A stretch of 64,000 bases of DNA from Conus ventricosus (GCA_018398815.1 CM031600.1:48400007-48464006); one strand, 5' to 3'; shown: positions 1 to 11,581, counted from the stretch's first letter. Numbers and translations: made by a program. The notes: a model not told the origin generated them from the letters alone.

Positions 1-148
1 GAGTGCAGTGCCTTCTTTTACAGGTTGCATCATGATGACTTGATGTCAGAATAAGTGGTGGATGAGTAATACCACTGATGAAACATATTAGATGAGAGAA
101 GAAGAACAAGAAAATGTGTATAAAAAGATATTCCTGTCTCATCATCCA

Positions 149-945
149 TGCCACTTCAGTTGCATTACATCAATGCTGAACATTCCAGTTCCCCATCTGC
201 AGCCACTGCCTGGCTTGTCCAACAGCAGCCCTGGCACCAGCATTACACAGGGAACAGTCAATACCAAGTTATGAGGCAACCTACTAGAGGACACACCGCA
301 CTGCTGCCGAGTCACTTCAAAGGTGTTCAGTGGTGCCTGTTCTGAGCCAACATAAGCAGACACCACTTACCTAACCCCCTCTTGACAACAATGATTACTT
401 AGTTATGGGGTCAACGTGAGTGAGCTCTCCCTCTAGAGGGTACCACAACATATGTCCAGTGACAACTTCCATGAATTTGCCGATACCAGTGATGCCAACA
501 GAGCCTCACCAAAGGCATAAACATGGAGAGATCAAAACTGAGGTCACCATGAGAGCTGGACATGAAGAGTCACAGAATTTGAGAATTTCTAATTTAAAAT
601 CCGATTGATGAGGATGAGGAAGATGAATCTTTCCATTTTTGGTCTGAGACTTCATGACAGGGCTGCACTCTACCACATGGTTACTTACATAGCATATACA
701 GGCCTTTGAGATGCAGACACCTGCAGTGTTGGTCAGGAAATTTGAACATCACTCTCAAAGATGTATCCATTAAGTCGATGAGTTTTGACTGTGTGGTCCC
801 AGTCTTCCTGATTGAACCCGTAACAAACTCAACTCTGGGTAGGAGCCGGTCAGGGCAAAAATTCCTACAATATATGAATGGCTTTGATGGGAATCAAACC
901 CACAACCTTCCAGATGGGAGTCTGCAACGTATGGCCACAGGTAGA
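149..945 (-). mobile_element. Long tRNA-headed SINE, copy A
   Basis: Read on the minus strand, the tRNA-like head lies at about 945-890, with a B-box-like stretch reading GTTTGATTCC, and the body runs down to about 149. The body shares long blocks with five other copies in this window: the segment around 290-330 (GTGCAGTG...CACTTC) and the segment around 400-470 with the AGCTCTCCCTCTAGAGGG-type motif. This copy is the most diverged one, has no clear oligo-T/A tail on its left, and its tRNA head is degraded. It is non-coding. Confidence 0.75.
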
Positions 946-1535
946 AAATGTGTAACTACAAACCAGAATCTATTTGAAGTGAAAGTGAATAGCCACACCT
1001 TAGCAGTTACACGTTCAGTAGATCTGTTATTTATGAAATTGAAATGTGTCAGATTTAATTAACATGCATGGTAAAATGAAAATGGTAAAAGATCAAAAGA
1101 ACACCTGTGTATGCATTAGTTGGTATGTGCATGTTTGTATGTATGTGTGTGTGTGTGTAAATGCATACGATTGTGTGCATCATAGTATGGATATATAAAA
1201 TGCCTGTGCATTTTATTACTATTCTTCCTATTTTTTATATTGTTTTGTGGTGCATCTCCTTCCAATGCAAAATTTGATAATGTTGTCCATGAATGGAAAA
1301 TACATACATCCTAAATAAAAAATAGAGCAATTTTTATTCAAAGTCTAGCCAAGACATGGAGAGAATTTCTATATAAATGTAAATGTTTTTTTTTTCAGAT
1401 TTGAACCATGTTTTGTTTGTGGTATTGTGTGGTTTGCTACTGATTATGATCAGAACATGACTCCGACTGTATTTCTGTCTCCATTTTTTTTTTGTTTTTG
1501 GTTACAACACTTAAAGTGTTTCTGTTTTGTTTCAT
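946..1535. other. AT-rich stretch without recognised gene
   Basis: I see only a short (GT)n run near 1145-1158 and AT-rich DNA. No long reading frame and no family similarity was recognised. Confidence 0.5.
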
Positions 1536-1772
1536 CTCTCTCTCTTTCTTTCTTTTTCTCTCTGTCTGTCTGTCTGTCTGTCTCTCTCTACTCTCTCCCC
1601 CCCCCCCCCCCCCCAAACCCCACGCACAAAACACACACACACAAACGCACGCCTGAGTGTGGAAGCATATATGCGCACAAACGCGCGTGGGCACGCACAC
1701 ACACACGCTCGCACGCGCGTACACACGCAACATGCACACACACACACACACACACACGTGCACATGTGTGCA

Positions 1773-1813
<41 letters not shown>

Positions 1814-1815
1814 TA
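1536..1815. repeat. Compound microsatellite (CT)n-(CTGT)n-C18-(AC)n-(CT)n
   Basis: Successive blocks of CT, CTGT, an 18-base C tract at 1597-1614, AC-rich DNA with CG steps, and CT are directly visible. Apparent reading frames here are low-complexity artefacts. Confidence 0.95.
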
Positions 1816-2035
1816 TGACACACACTAATAGACATGTACTGAAGCAATGATAGTTTTGTTCAGTGTATTAAAGCTAGTTTTTCTTAGCCCATTAAAGCCT
1901 TTTATTATTGCGAGAATGATCCTTTGAAAGAAAATTATATCCACCATTCTATTAGTGGGTCAAGATCTGTGTTATGTATGTTAGTGTGAGACTCCAGGTC
2001 TCAGAGTTATTTAATTTTCATTGGGGACCGTTAAC

Positions 2036-2516
2036 AGGATTCATGGATGCAAGATGAGATACCATTAATTAAAAGAATCATAGATACAAGATGAGGTACC
2101 ATTAAAGGATTCATGGATACAAGATTAGGTTCCATTAAAGGATTCATAGATACAAGATGAGGGACCATTAAAGGATTCATGGATACAAGATTAGGTTCCA
2201 TTAAAGGATTCATAGATACAAGATGAAGTACCGTTAAGGATTCACAGATTCAAGATAAGGTACCTTAAAGGATTCATGGATACAAGATAAGGTGCTACAA
2301 AAGATTCATGGATGCAAAATGGGATATTTGTAAAAGATTCATGGATACAAGATAAGATATTGGTAAAGGATTCATGGATACAAGATGAGATATTGGTAAA
2401 GGATTCATGGATGCAAAATTAGATGTTGGTAAGGGGTTCATGGATGCCAGATGAAGTATTGGCAAAGGATTCATGGATGCAAGAGATGTTGGTAAAGGAT
2501 TCATGGATTCAAGATT
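2036..2516. repeat. 33-bp minisatellite, about 15 units
   Basis: The core GGATTCATGGATACAAGAT recurs about every 33 bases. I count 15 occurrences of the TTCATGGAT/TTCATAGAT/TTCACAGAT core. The left half carries the spacer type ACCATTAAA and the right half the type ATTGGTAAA. Because 33 is a multiple of three, the minus strand stays open in two blocks and reads as an 11-residue repeat of the form MNPLMEPNLVS or MNPLPISHLVS. No gene context supports real translation. Confidence 0.95.
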
Positions 2517-2957
2517 GAGATGAATAAACCATTTTGCACTGAAAAGTCATGTATATATTCGGCACTTGTTATTTGAATTTTATATTGACATCAAACTTTA
2601 TGAAATGTGTGTGTGTGATTATCTTGTACATTTGTCTACTTTGTGCATTTCCTTGAGGTTTTGTTTGGACTGAAAACTGGACAAAGAAAGTGGAAGCTTT
2701 ATGTGGACATTTGGAGATCATCTAAGTTGCAGTTATTATTGTCTGTGTTCAAGGATACACACTATGATAGATTAAGCATGATTATACTTCCAGACATGGT
2801 CCTTTCTTACCATAAAAGATGGTGGTAGTTTTGATGTTTTCCCTCTGTTCTTGGTTGTGCAGTGAAGAATGTAACTCATTGATAACCGTCTTCAGTGAGC
2901 TCCGTTAGAGACTTTTGTAACATTAGCATTTTTTGAAAAGGTAAACTTTCAAATGTT
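2517..2957. other. Unassigned sequence
   Basis: No coding or repeat family signal was recognised between the minisatellite and the hairpin unit. Confidence 0.4.
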
Positions 2958-3113
2958 AGTAAATAACAAACAAGTAGGGTGACTTTTCTGTGTGCTCTGT
3001 GTTGTCATTTCTGCTAGACGATTTGGTGTCGTAAGCAGCATTCGTTTGGAGTTACGGGCTTGTAAATATTTCATCATGGGAGCAAAAGTCACCCTACTTG
3101 TTTGTTATTTACT
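2958..3113. mobile_element. MITE-like unit with perfect 30-bp inverted repeats
   Basis: Positions 2958-2987 are the exact reverse complement of 3084-3113. Each arm contains ACAAACAAGTAGGGTGAC, and the spacer is 96 bp. The arms are bordered by AT-rich DNA with TA steps, which would suit a Tc1/mariner-type MITE, but no target duplication can be fixed with confidence. The element has no coding capacity. Confidence 0.65.
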
Positions 3114-3295
3114 GTTTACAGTTCCCTGCCTCATTTCAAATTTCCTTTCAAATATTAGGACAAAGAATTGCTGATTTTAAATATAGATATTTGTCGCTAT
3201 CCAGTTCATATGTACAGAATAAAGTTTACAGTAAACATGCTGTAGTATGTGTATGTTTGAGCACATTTGCACGTTTGTGTGGTGTAGTGTTTGTG

Positions 3296-3307
3296 TGTGT
3301 GCAGGTA

Positions 3308-3341
<34 letters not shown>

Positions 3342-3358
3342 TGCATGTGTGTGTGTTT
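3296..3358. repeat. (GT)n microsatellite
   Basis: A nearly continuous GT run with a few GC interruptions near 3331-3340. Confidence 0.95.
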
Positions 3359-3682
3359 ACAGTGATGCAACCTGCTGGTCCCATTATGATGCTGCCAGGA
3401 TGTAAAAGCACATAAATCTGATATTTCTCGAAAATAAATATTCATACTCAATCCGATCATGGTTCAGCATGACCAGATCAAGAAAACTTATAACACCTGT
3501 AATATTTTAAGAAAAATATTTGAATAAGATTAAATATTCCGCAATCTGTTCATGTGTTTTCTACTTTGATGCCCTTATGGCATTATTCTCACAATGATTA
3601 TTCTGACTTTCCTATTCCAAGCCACACACAGGCTTGACATGTCATAGTCAGTGTGCTTACAGTACATGTACCATGTCATTAG

Positions 3683-3870
3683 GGGCCTGCTTGGCCTAGT
3701 GGGTAAAGCGCTAGACTTGTTCAGAAGTCTGGCATTCGATTCCCACTTAAGACAGCTCGGTGGGGAGAGATTTTCTCTTTGGAGTTAACCTGTGTGCAGA
3801 TTCCAGTCTCTTATAAGACTTCAGATGAGACTTCACCAAGGTACAGAGTGTAAATGCATGCAGAAAAAAA
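3683..3870 (+). mobile_element. tRNA-derived SINE, short type
   Basis: An A-box-like TGGCCTAGTGG at about 3690 and a B-box-like CATTCGATTCC at about 3732 are spaced as in a tRNA. They are followed by about 120 bp of unrelated body and a short A tail near 3863-3870. The body is unlike the long SINE family elsewhere in the window, so I treat it as a different family. It is unlikely to be a functional tRNA gene because the arms do not close well and the body continues to an A tail. Confidence 0.65.
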
Positions 3871-4087
3871 GTGGACGAGAGTTAATCAGTGCTCTTTGTT
3901 TTTCTTTCTCTCAACCATTTTTTCCCTCATTATTCCAGGGTATCTTCTGTTTTAATGGTTCATTTACTATCTGTTTTTCTACAATTGATATTTTGCCCCT
4001 TTGTCTTGAATCGGTATTTGGACATGTGACATGACAATTGCCAGCCACGTCATCATCTACTAAATTTTCCCCCTCCCCCTATTGATC

Positions 4088-4153
4088 TCCTCTCTCTCTC
4101 TCTCTCCCCTCCTCCCCCCCCCCCCACCCTCTCCCTCCCTCTCTCTCTCTCTT
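4088..4153. repeat. CT/C-rich low complexity
   Basis: CT dinucleotides interrupted by a C13 tract. Confidence 0.9.
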
Positions 4154-4237
4154 GCTGTCTCACAAACTGCAATTGAGCCTAGCAGTCTATATCACTTTTC
4201 AGTCTCTGCCTTAACCGCCACCTCCTTTCCCACCGAC

Positions 4238-4325
4238 TTGTTAGTTGACTTCAATGCAGTTGACAGCCCAGATGTGGCCCTTTGTGGTCAGCTGGGCTAT
4301 AAGCAACATTACCTTACCTTACATC
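4238..4325 (+). mobile_element. SINE/LINE 3'-tail repeat, copy 1
   Basis: The segment with GATGTGGCCC and GCTGGGCTATAAGCAACATTA is repeated at 53702-53790. Both copies end in a short pentamer tail, (CCTTA)n here. A shared 3' block plus a simple pentamer tail is typical of the 3' end of a retroposon. No head was recognised upstream. Confidence 0.6.
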
Positions 4326-4999
4326 CTCTCCTACCCTTCCTTCGGTCTGTTGGGCTTACGTTTGATGGAAGCCAACTCAGGATGGCTGTTGACAATGGGA
4401 CAAAGAATTTTGACGTAAGAGTACAGCAAGTCATCAACCACACACAGTATTTCCTTTCTTTATCTGTTCCTACAGTGACACATCATGCAGGGGGAGAGGA
4501 CTCTCTCATTCTTCCCCTGCCCCTCCCCCCTCCCCCCCTCTACTTCAGAGAAGCTGACCTGCCCCTCTCCATTTCCTTCCCAACTCGGCGTGGATGCAGG
4601 AATGATGGCAAGATGTCCGTATCTACACCTGTCTCACATTTGTAAGCAACGTAGCTTCATTCATTTGCATTAAGGATAAACATACTGCCAACATCTGAGA
4701 GATTGTTATCTCGAATCTTCTGCACATTACCTCACGTGGCAGGTGGTGGGGGATGGCTGTCCCATTCCAGATCAACTCCCACCCCCACCCCCCTCAGATT
4801 ACTAACCCCCCCTCCCCTTCCCCACTCTTTTCTATAGTAACACTGTTGGCTGTCATGTTTTTCTGACAGACTGTCAATTAGACGGGCATCAAAGACCGGA
4901 TGTGCAGCTCAGCACACAAGAGGGGAAACCAAGTGTCCTCACTTCACTGCTCCACCAAAGGCTGTAAGACTGATCACCAACAGTGAACCATGTAATAAC
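4326..4999. other. Unassigned C-rich sequence
   Basis: C-rich patches near 4780-4830 are visible. I recognise no gene. Confidence 0.4.
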
Positions 5000-5135
5000 A
5001 CTGGTATATACCAGATAGGGGAACGTTCGTCTCTCGCCTCTCCTACTCTGAGATCATGTGTCAGGTTTCACTGATCAAACCCAGAAGAATATGTTAAAAC
5101 TAAGTTTCTAAGTCTTGAGACAATGCATTGCTTAT

Positions 5136-5206
<71 letters not shown>

Positions 5207-5627
5207 ACATGTTTTAACAGTATAACTTTATGCCAATACGTGGTGACGTCTATCAAAATAATGAATGAGTATTCTATTGCAATAGTTTTGCCTTTTGCCA
5301 CAACTTGGTGAACACTGTTAAGATAAACATTCTATTTTAACAATAGAACTTTTTTTGCCAGTATTCAATACTACCTGTTAAAATGATTTTACTGAACACT
5401 GCATTCTGACAGGGCAACTTCATGCCTGTACTGTGGTGAAAGCTGTTAAGGTGATCTATGAATACTGTCAATTGGCTTAATGCTTTGTAGTAGGTGACTC
5501 TAATTAACATGTGTATTTGGTTTAAGTGCATTCCAGTACCTAGTTACTAACTGAAACTGACTTTGTAACTAAAATTGAAGAGTTGTTTGCCTTCAGTTGT
5601 TTAGTATTTTCTTACTGTCTCCAACCA
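5000..5627 (+). repeat. Family B interspersed repeat, left part of a split copy
   Basis: The block from about 5100 (GAGACAATGCATTG, then TTAACAGTATAACTTTATGC, then GAATGAGTATTCT) matches 13210-13340 and 50260-50370 in order and spacing. It continues with the GAAGAGTT block near 5577. It stops at CTGTCTCCAACC and resumes at 7058, after a 1.4-kb tandem array. It is non-coding. Confidence 0.8.
5135..5204. repeat. (AC)n(AT)n microsatellite
   Basis: About seven AC units pass directly into a pure AT run of nearly 60 bases, inside a family B copy. The other family B copies lack this expansion. Confidence 0.95.
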
Positions 5628-7057
5628 GTAAGACTACAACTTTGGATTCTCTCTTGAGGGCACATAAGACTGTATGGCGAAAGCTTGGCTGTGTCTGGAG
5701 TGACAGTCATCTGTCCGTGGGCAGGGGTGGTTGGGTCTGTGGGGGTGTGCTCGGCAGCTGGAGGGTGGTGTTTTTCCCCGGTGGGCTCTGCAGTCATGAA
5801 AAACGGGCTGGGAACACCCATGGGGATGCTACTTTAAGGCTGTTATGAGCTGCATCCTGTAGTCTAATTTACCTCTGTTCAGGAGCAGTTATGTCCCTTG
5901 ATATCTTAATGGAGTTTCCTGTACCCATCGTCAACACAGCGCAGGCCTCAAGGGTGGTACAGGACTGCTCTAAAGGCAGGTGAAGACAGTGCTTCTCTGG
6001 GTCCTCCCCAGCACCTTCGGGTGTTTCTTTTTCTTCTTTGCCTTAACTAGGTGACCCTGGAGAAAGGTCCAGTGGGCGGTAAGGAAAGACCCACTGACCA
6101 CAGGGGAAAATCCTGTTGACAGTGGGTAAGACTACAACTTTGGATTTCTCTCTTGAGGGGACATAAGACCGTATGGCGAAAGCGTGGCTGTGTCTGGAGT
6201 GGCACTGTCTTCATCTGTCCGTGGGCAGGGGTGGTTGGGTCTGTGGGGGGTGCTCGGCAGCTGGAGGGTGGTGTTTTTCGCCGGTGGGCTCTGCAGTCAT
6301 GAAATACGGGGTGGTACACCCAGGGATGCTAAATTTAAGGCTGTTATGAGCTGCATCCTGTAGTCTAATTTACCTCTGTTCAGGAGCAGTTATGTCCCTT
6401 GATATCTTAATGGAGTGTCCTGCGCGTGCCTGTACCCATCGTCAACACAGCGCAGGCCTCCAAGGGTGGTACAGGACTGCTCTAAAGGCAGGTGAAGACA
6501 GTGCTTCTCTGGTCCTCCCCAGCACCTTTGGGTGTTTCTTTTTCTTCTTTGCCTTAACTAGGCTGACCCTGGAGAAAGGTCCAGTGACGGTGAGGAAAGA
6601 CCCACTGACCACAGGGAAAGTCCTGTTGACAGTGGGAAAGACTACAACTTTGGATTCTCTCTTGAGGGCACATAAGACCGTATGGCGAAAGCGTGGCTGT
6701 GTCTGGAGTGGCACTGTCTTCATTTGTCCGTGGGCAGGGTGGTTGGGTCTGTGGGGTGTGCTCGGCAGCTGGAGGGTGGTGTTTTTCGCCGGTGGGCTCT
6801 GCAGTCATGAAATACGGGCTGGTACACCCATGGGGATGCTACTTTAAGGCTGTTATGAGCTGCATCCTGTAGTCTAATTTACCTCTGTTCAGGAGCAGTT
6901 ATGTCCCTTGATATCTTAATGGAGTGTCCTGCGCGTGCCTGTACCCATCGTCAACACAGCGCAGGCCTCCAAGGGTGGTACAGGACTGCTCTAAAGGCAG
7001 GTGAAGACAGTGCTTCTCTGGTCCTCCCCAGCACCTTCGGGTGTTTCTTTTTCTTCT
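5628..7057. repeat. ~505-bp tandem array, two full units and one partial
   Basis: Units start at about 5628, 6127 and 6638 with AAGACTACAACTTTGGAT. They carry the same landmarks in order, including TATGGCGAAAGC, GGGTGGTTGGGTCTGTG, ATGTCCCTTGATATC and GGTACAGGACTGCTC. The third unit stops at TTTCTTTTTCTTCT and lacks the last ~85 bp. The copies differ by few substitutions and several one-base indels, so the duplication is recent. I recognise no protein. The array interrupts a family B element. Confidence 0.92.
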
Positions 7058-7155
7058 CATCCACTCAAAATCTTAGTGAAAAATTAAAGTGGACACTAAA
7101 AGTTATGGCAGATAGATATATTTATGGTAGTCTAATCCTTTGTCGCTGAGTTCTC
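7058..7155 (+). repeat. Family B interspersed repeat, right part of the split copy
   Basis: CCACTCAAAATC, then AGTCTAATCCTTTGT and GAGTTCTCACA, match 13680-13760 and 50775-50860 in order, directly continuing the block that ended at 5627. Confidence 0.8.
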
Positions 7156-7477
7156 ACAATCCCAACGCAATCCCCAAGAAAAGGTAGAAACAGAGACAAT
7201 CAGGAGAAGTAACAAAAGATAATTAAACTAAAGCCCACATAGGAGGAAAAGAACTAGACCCTCGTATCTCCAGAAACTATACAAAGGAGATACCCCGTTA
7301 CGCTGGAGACAGGAAATCAATTTAACTACAACCAGTCATACAACAACACAACACAACAGAATCTCTCCAAAAAAAGTCTGTAAACGTGTCCTATTCTAAA
7401 TGACTGGGTACAAAAACAAATCCTGATCCTAAAACAATTTAGAAGGTAAAGGCCGAAAGTTTTCTACGGGGTCACCA
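7156..7477 (-). mobile_element. Candidate leader of an LTR retrotransposon
   Basis: Read on the minus strand, TGGTGACCCCGTAGAA starts at 7477 and is preceded two bases earlier by CA. That is the usual layout of an LTR end followed by a tRNA primer-binding site in Gypsy or BEL elements. The 320 bp behind it lack long reading frames, as a leader would. No matching second LTR or gag was found next to it, so this is a tentative call. Confidence 0.35.
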
Positions 7478-7864
7478 GATGTACACGGATGCGTTGATGC
7501 GTGTGTCTGTTGGTCAGACTCACAGAAATTCGGATGCGTGTACGATTTTTAATTCACACAACGCACCCACACATTCGAAACATGGACAGCCAGGCAAACA
7601 AGTCAACGTTTTCTTTTTGATGCTGCCCAAGCCATCAAAACACAAATACACAAAAACGCCAGCAACAATATTAATTCAGTAGAATAACGTACGCCGTAAC
7701 CCTAGGCGTACAATCAATACAGATATATAACATTGTTTTCTTTGGCCATGTCCGGCTCAGCTCGACAGTCCACAGACGTCGCAAGTCTCTCGTGAAGAAT
7801 GCTGCAGAAGAAGTCCTCTCCTGGGACTCGTACAGTCAGGAGCAGCTCGTAGAGTCCCCACATA

Positions 7865-8055
7865 ACTGAAGCGACGGCTCTGTCCACAACAGGAGTGACG
7901 GCTCAAACACAAAATAAGACGTTGGTTCTAACACCACAAAGCGACGGCCCTGGTACAGCAGAAGCGACGGCTCTGGTACCACTGGCCCAACAGGTCGCTG
8001 GTTCAAATGCATCAAAAGTGGCGGCTCTGACTCGGCGGCAGCGGCGGCTCTGCAC
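7865..8055. repeat. GCGACGGCTCTGG-type short repeats
   Basis: AGCGACGGCTCTG and close variants recur about eight times with variable spacing of roughly 22-40 bases. They lie within what may be an LTR on the minus strand. Confidence 0.75.
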
Positions 8056-8060
8056 AACTG

Positions 8061-8260
8061 GCACGTCGGGTTACTGTCGACTCGCACGTCGACCTCTCCA
8101 CACCCTCAGCAGGGTGGAGACAGGGGTAGATTCGGCTACGGCCCAGACCCGGGCGCAGTGGCAGGTCGGGTTACTGTCGACTCCCTCGTTGACCTCTCCA
8201 TACCCTCAGCAGGGTGGAGACAGGGGCACCCCTTGGCTACGCCCAGACCCTCTAGCAGTG
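8061..8260. repeat. 100-bp direct duplication
   Basis: GTCGGGTTACTGTCGACTC and CCCTCAGCAGGGTGGAGACA occur twice at a 100-base offset (8061-8160 and 8161-8260), with scattered differences. The inner CCCTCAGCAGGGTGGAG could form a small stem. Confidence 0.9.
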
Positions 8261-8483
8261 GCAGTCAGTTTCCGGTCACTCCAGGACAACGACTTTACCT
8301 GGGGGAACTGATAACTACCTTGATTATCTAGCCTACTATAACATGGCTATTATTCATCATGGTTCTTAATCATATTCATAACCAACAGTTACTTTATATT
8401 TCAACAGAACTTGGGGAAAAATACCCATAGCGAAATCCACACATTTTCCATACAATATCACAATAAACATTCTCTTTTCCCAA

Positions 8484-8602
8484 ATCATGTTTTACACATT
8501 AGGGGGAAAAGGATTTCCACATGGACCCTTTTAAAATCATGCTTAACACATTGGGGGGAAAGGATTTCCACATAGACCTTTTCAAAAATAGTGCATTACA
8601 CA

Positions 8603-8635
<33 letters not shown>

Positions 8636-8650
8636 TTTCCACATACTCTT
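8484..8650. repeat. 51-bp tandem repeat with expanding G tract
   Basis: Three units each hold a G tract followed by GGATTTCCACAT or ATTTCCACAT. The G tract is 5 in the first, 6 in the second and 31 (8604-8634) in the third. Confidence 0.9.
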
Positions 8651-11480
8651 GTTTATCAACACATAGATATTCATTATTCATATCAAAGGATGGTTTAAAT
8701 ACTTATCAACAGACTTCCAACCATTAATGCATGATAGTTTCCATCGCTCACCTCTGGAGCTTACTATCATTTGTATCATTATAATACATTAGCGAAATAA
8801 ACAAAAACTGTTTTGCATCATAACGCCACGAACTAGCTAAGCCACATCCTTTCCGATCACTCATCAACAATATATATTTTTTCTCTTTCTATTCATACTT
8901 TCTAAAAACCTTTCCTCCTATCACCCTATCAAACCACAAGATATACCAAAAAGCAACATTTTTGTTTGTGGTTTGAAACCTTAACTAGCGCTGAGATTAG
9001 TTGCAGTCGCCTATAAGAGGGGAGAACGATTTTGGATTACGATTTCAAATAACTAATAATGAAATACCTGACTGCCACAGCAACTCGTTCAGGAGTCCCT
9101 CTTCGGCCACTGGGAAGTTGCACTGCTGGAACTGCTGTAGAGACTGTCTGATCGTTTCAGCTCACCTGGCTTATACAGAGCGCAGGTGAGCAGCAGTCAG
9201 GTAAACTAACCAACCGGTGAACATGTTCCGGCCAACGCAGTTGTAAAAATTTGTGACCAGACAAAAAACGGTCTGTCACATATATCTCTTGGATACAGCA
9301 GTCGTGAAAGGCTTTTGCAGGAAACTGTTTGTGTAAACTTGAACACCACTGATGTGCTTGATATTGACGAATACAGGCGTAAAGCTTGCAGGCAGTGACT
9401 TTTGAGGCACAGTTGTGCTTGCAGATGACAGTCGCACCACCCAGTATGCTGGAACTGGCTGATGAATTTTCAGCCAAAGGTCGATAAACTCATATGATGG
9501 GAGTTCTGGCTCATAAATGGGGTATTGAGAATGAGCTGAATGAAGCTTGCTCCAGATGGTTGCTGCCGCCAAGTGACGAAATGACCCCAAATCCGAAAGA
9601 TGGCAGAAGTTGGTCGCTAGAGCATTGCAGACAACTACGAGACAACTAGTGGATCACGGAAAGTGTGGTCCCAGTCACCTTGCAGGCAGGCTGCCCAGGA
9701 AGGACCAGACTAGCCACTGAAGAATTTAGAGGGAGGCATCTTGATACCCATTGCTGATGAACCCGAATTTGGAGTGTCACATTGAGTGGATCTCCACGAG
9801 GGGTGGGCCTTCCCGTGATGAGGAACATGAGCGCTTTGATATTCTGAGTGTCAAGTAGACTGGGGGATATATCCCGGGTTTGATCTCACCCAGGGGATCA
9901 CCCAGGAAGTCCGTTTTTCAGAAGGCACTTGTAGCTGCACCCAGCGCTCTTCCTCATCTCTTGTTCACAGGAGTTAATACTTAGATGACATGTTGTCTGG
10001 AAAGATGTGGTCAAAGGTTAAAAAACGGAGGTCCAGAGCATCCCACAAGCATGCAACCTCGTGGCATCAAAGGCACAAAGACGAGCACCAGCAATCAGTG
10101 AGGCCTAGTTCCATCCAAAATTTCTGAAGGTATGGGACTGAGGGGGCCAAAGGGAATACCAAGGAAGACCAAGGAAGATGGCAAAGCCAAGTGCTATCAT
10201 CACCCCCTCCTTGGCCCAACCTCACTGCAATACCCCAACCTGAGGATCCTCTGAGAGGGGGGGGGGGGGGGGAGTGTATGATCCCTGACTGCAAGGAGCT
10301 GATGGGAGCCTTAAGGAGCATGTTTTAATGCATTGCGTTTTAATGCATCACTTGCTGGTTATCTTTGACGAAAGGTTGTCACTACCTCTGTGAGTGGTGT
10401 GGGGTAGGAAGGGGGGCATGAAAAGCAATGTGGCAGGCTATGGATGGTTGGTCACGTCACTGGATGGCTGGATGATTGGTTCCGCTGAAAGCAGCATCTT
10501 CTGTCATCTGAGTGGTGCCACACGTCTGGATGTGCAGAGAGGGGCAATGGCAATTTTTGCTGAAATCAGGGAAACTGGTTCTGGCTTACTTTCAGGTGTA
10601 CCCGGCTGAATCGGCAGCCATCCCGGTTCATAGGAAGGTGGCATTGTTGCTGGTGGCGTGGATGGACCAACAGAAATGCCAGTACTGGCAAGAAAACTAT
10701 CCGGCACCAGAAGCCTTGGACCCCATGCAATCACTGCCTCCTGAGTGTCCACGGATCTTTGACACGTACTAACACCTGGACCAAACACTCCAAGCGATGC
10801 AGTTGCCACCAGACTGTGCCCGGCAGGCCATGCCTAATGGTAGAAATGGAAAAGAGGGATCCTCCTGGTGTGACTCCCTCACTTATCCATGTCCCGAGGC
10901 CCTCGGCCAGTTTCCATGGGACATGGTGGTGGCAGTTGGGCTTCATCCGAAGCTCTGCTCAGAGTTGTCCAACACTGAATTGGAGAAAGTCTTTCACAGG
11001 CTGCAGCAGCTAGTCGCATTACTGAAGGTAGGTGCTGTGATAGAAAATGGAATTGACCACAGTGATCCTGTACCGATGGTCTCACCTCACCACGTCATTG
11101 TATTGCACTGCCGTGGAGTGCCTTAAGATAATGGATGGAAGTTTATCTCCATATGGTCTGCCCTGTCCGGTTGAGAGTGTCTGGAGATTGGCACATTTAT
11201 TTGCTCTGCTTCTTGGGTGACAAAACGTCTATTTCTGGTGGTTGAAGGCTACCCCCATGTGCACTTTGGTTCACCTTCAGATGTGGCAAATTGGGGCACT
11301 GTGCGGGTTGGACCAGGCCCAAATTCTCCAGGAGGTGGATGTGGACGCCCCTTACTTATGTCCTCGAGTTGAGATGTGCCCAATTAGCTATACCAGGTGG
11401 CTGAGTGTGTGGCACCACACCTTTCCCTGTCAGTCAAGGCTTACCTGGACATTACGGCTGACAGCACGCGCATGGATGTG
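8651..11480. other. Unassigned region
   Basis: GC content rises from about 9000. Modest open frames exist, for example plus-strand 10797-11126, but none shows a domain I recognise or consistent frame use. A G16 tract lies at 10257-10272. It may hold an old, unrecognised transposon. I see no supportable gene. Confidence 0.4.
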
Positions 11481-11518
11481 TGTGTGCATTCATATGTGTG
11501 TATATGTGTATTTGTGCA

Positions 11519-11548
11519 TACACAAGGGCACACATACGCACAGACGCG

Positions 11549-11581
<33 letters not shown>

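Noticed and set aside
1437..1850. Long frames on both strands in the microsatellite
   Set aside because: They translate CT, AC and GT repeats and contain no other sequence.
4082..4645. 187-codon plus-strand frame
   Set aside because: It starts in a CT/C tract and runs through a retroposon-tail repeat; no domain or splice support.
8651..11480. Captured viral or bacterial gene cluster
   Set aside because: GC content differs from the flanks, but no frame shows a recognisable domain or consistent coding, so there is nothing to support transfer.
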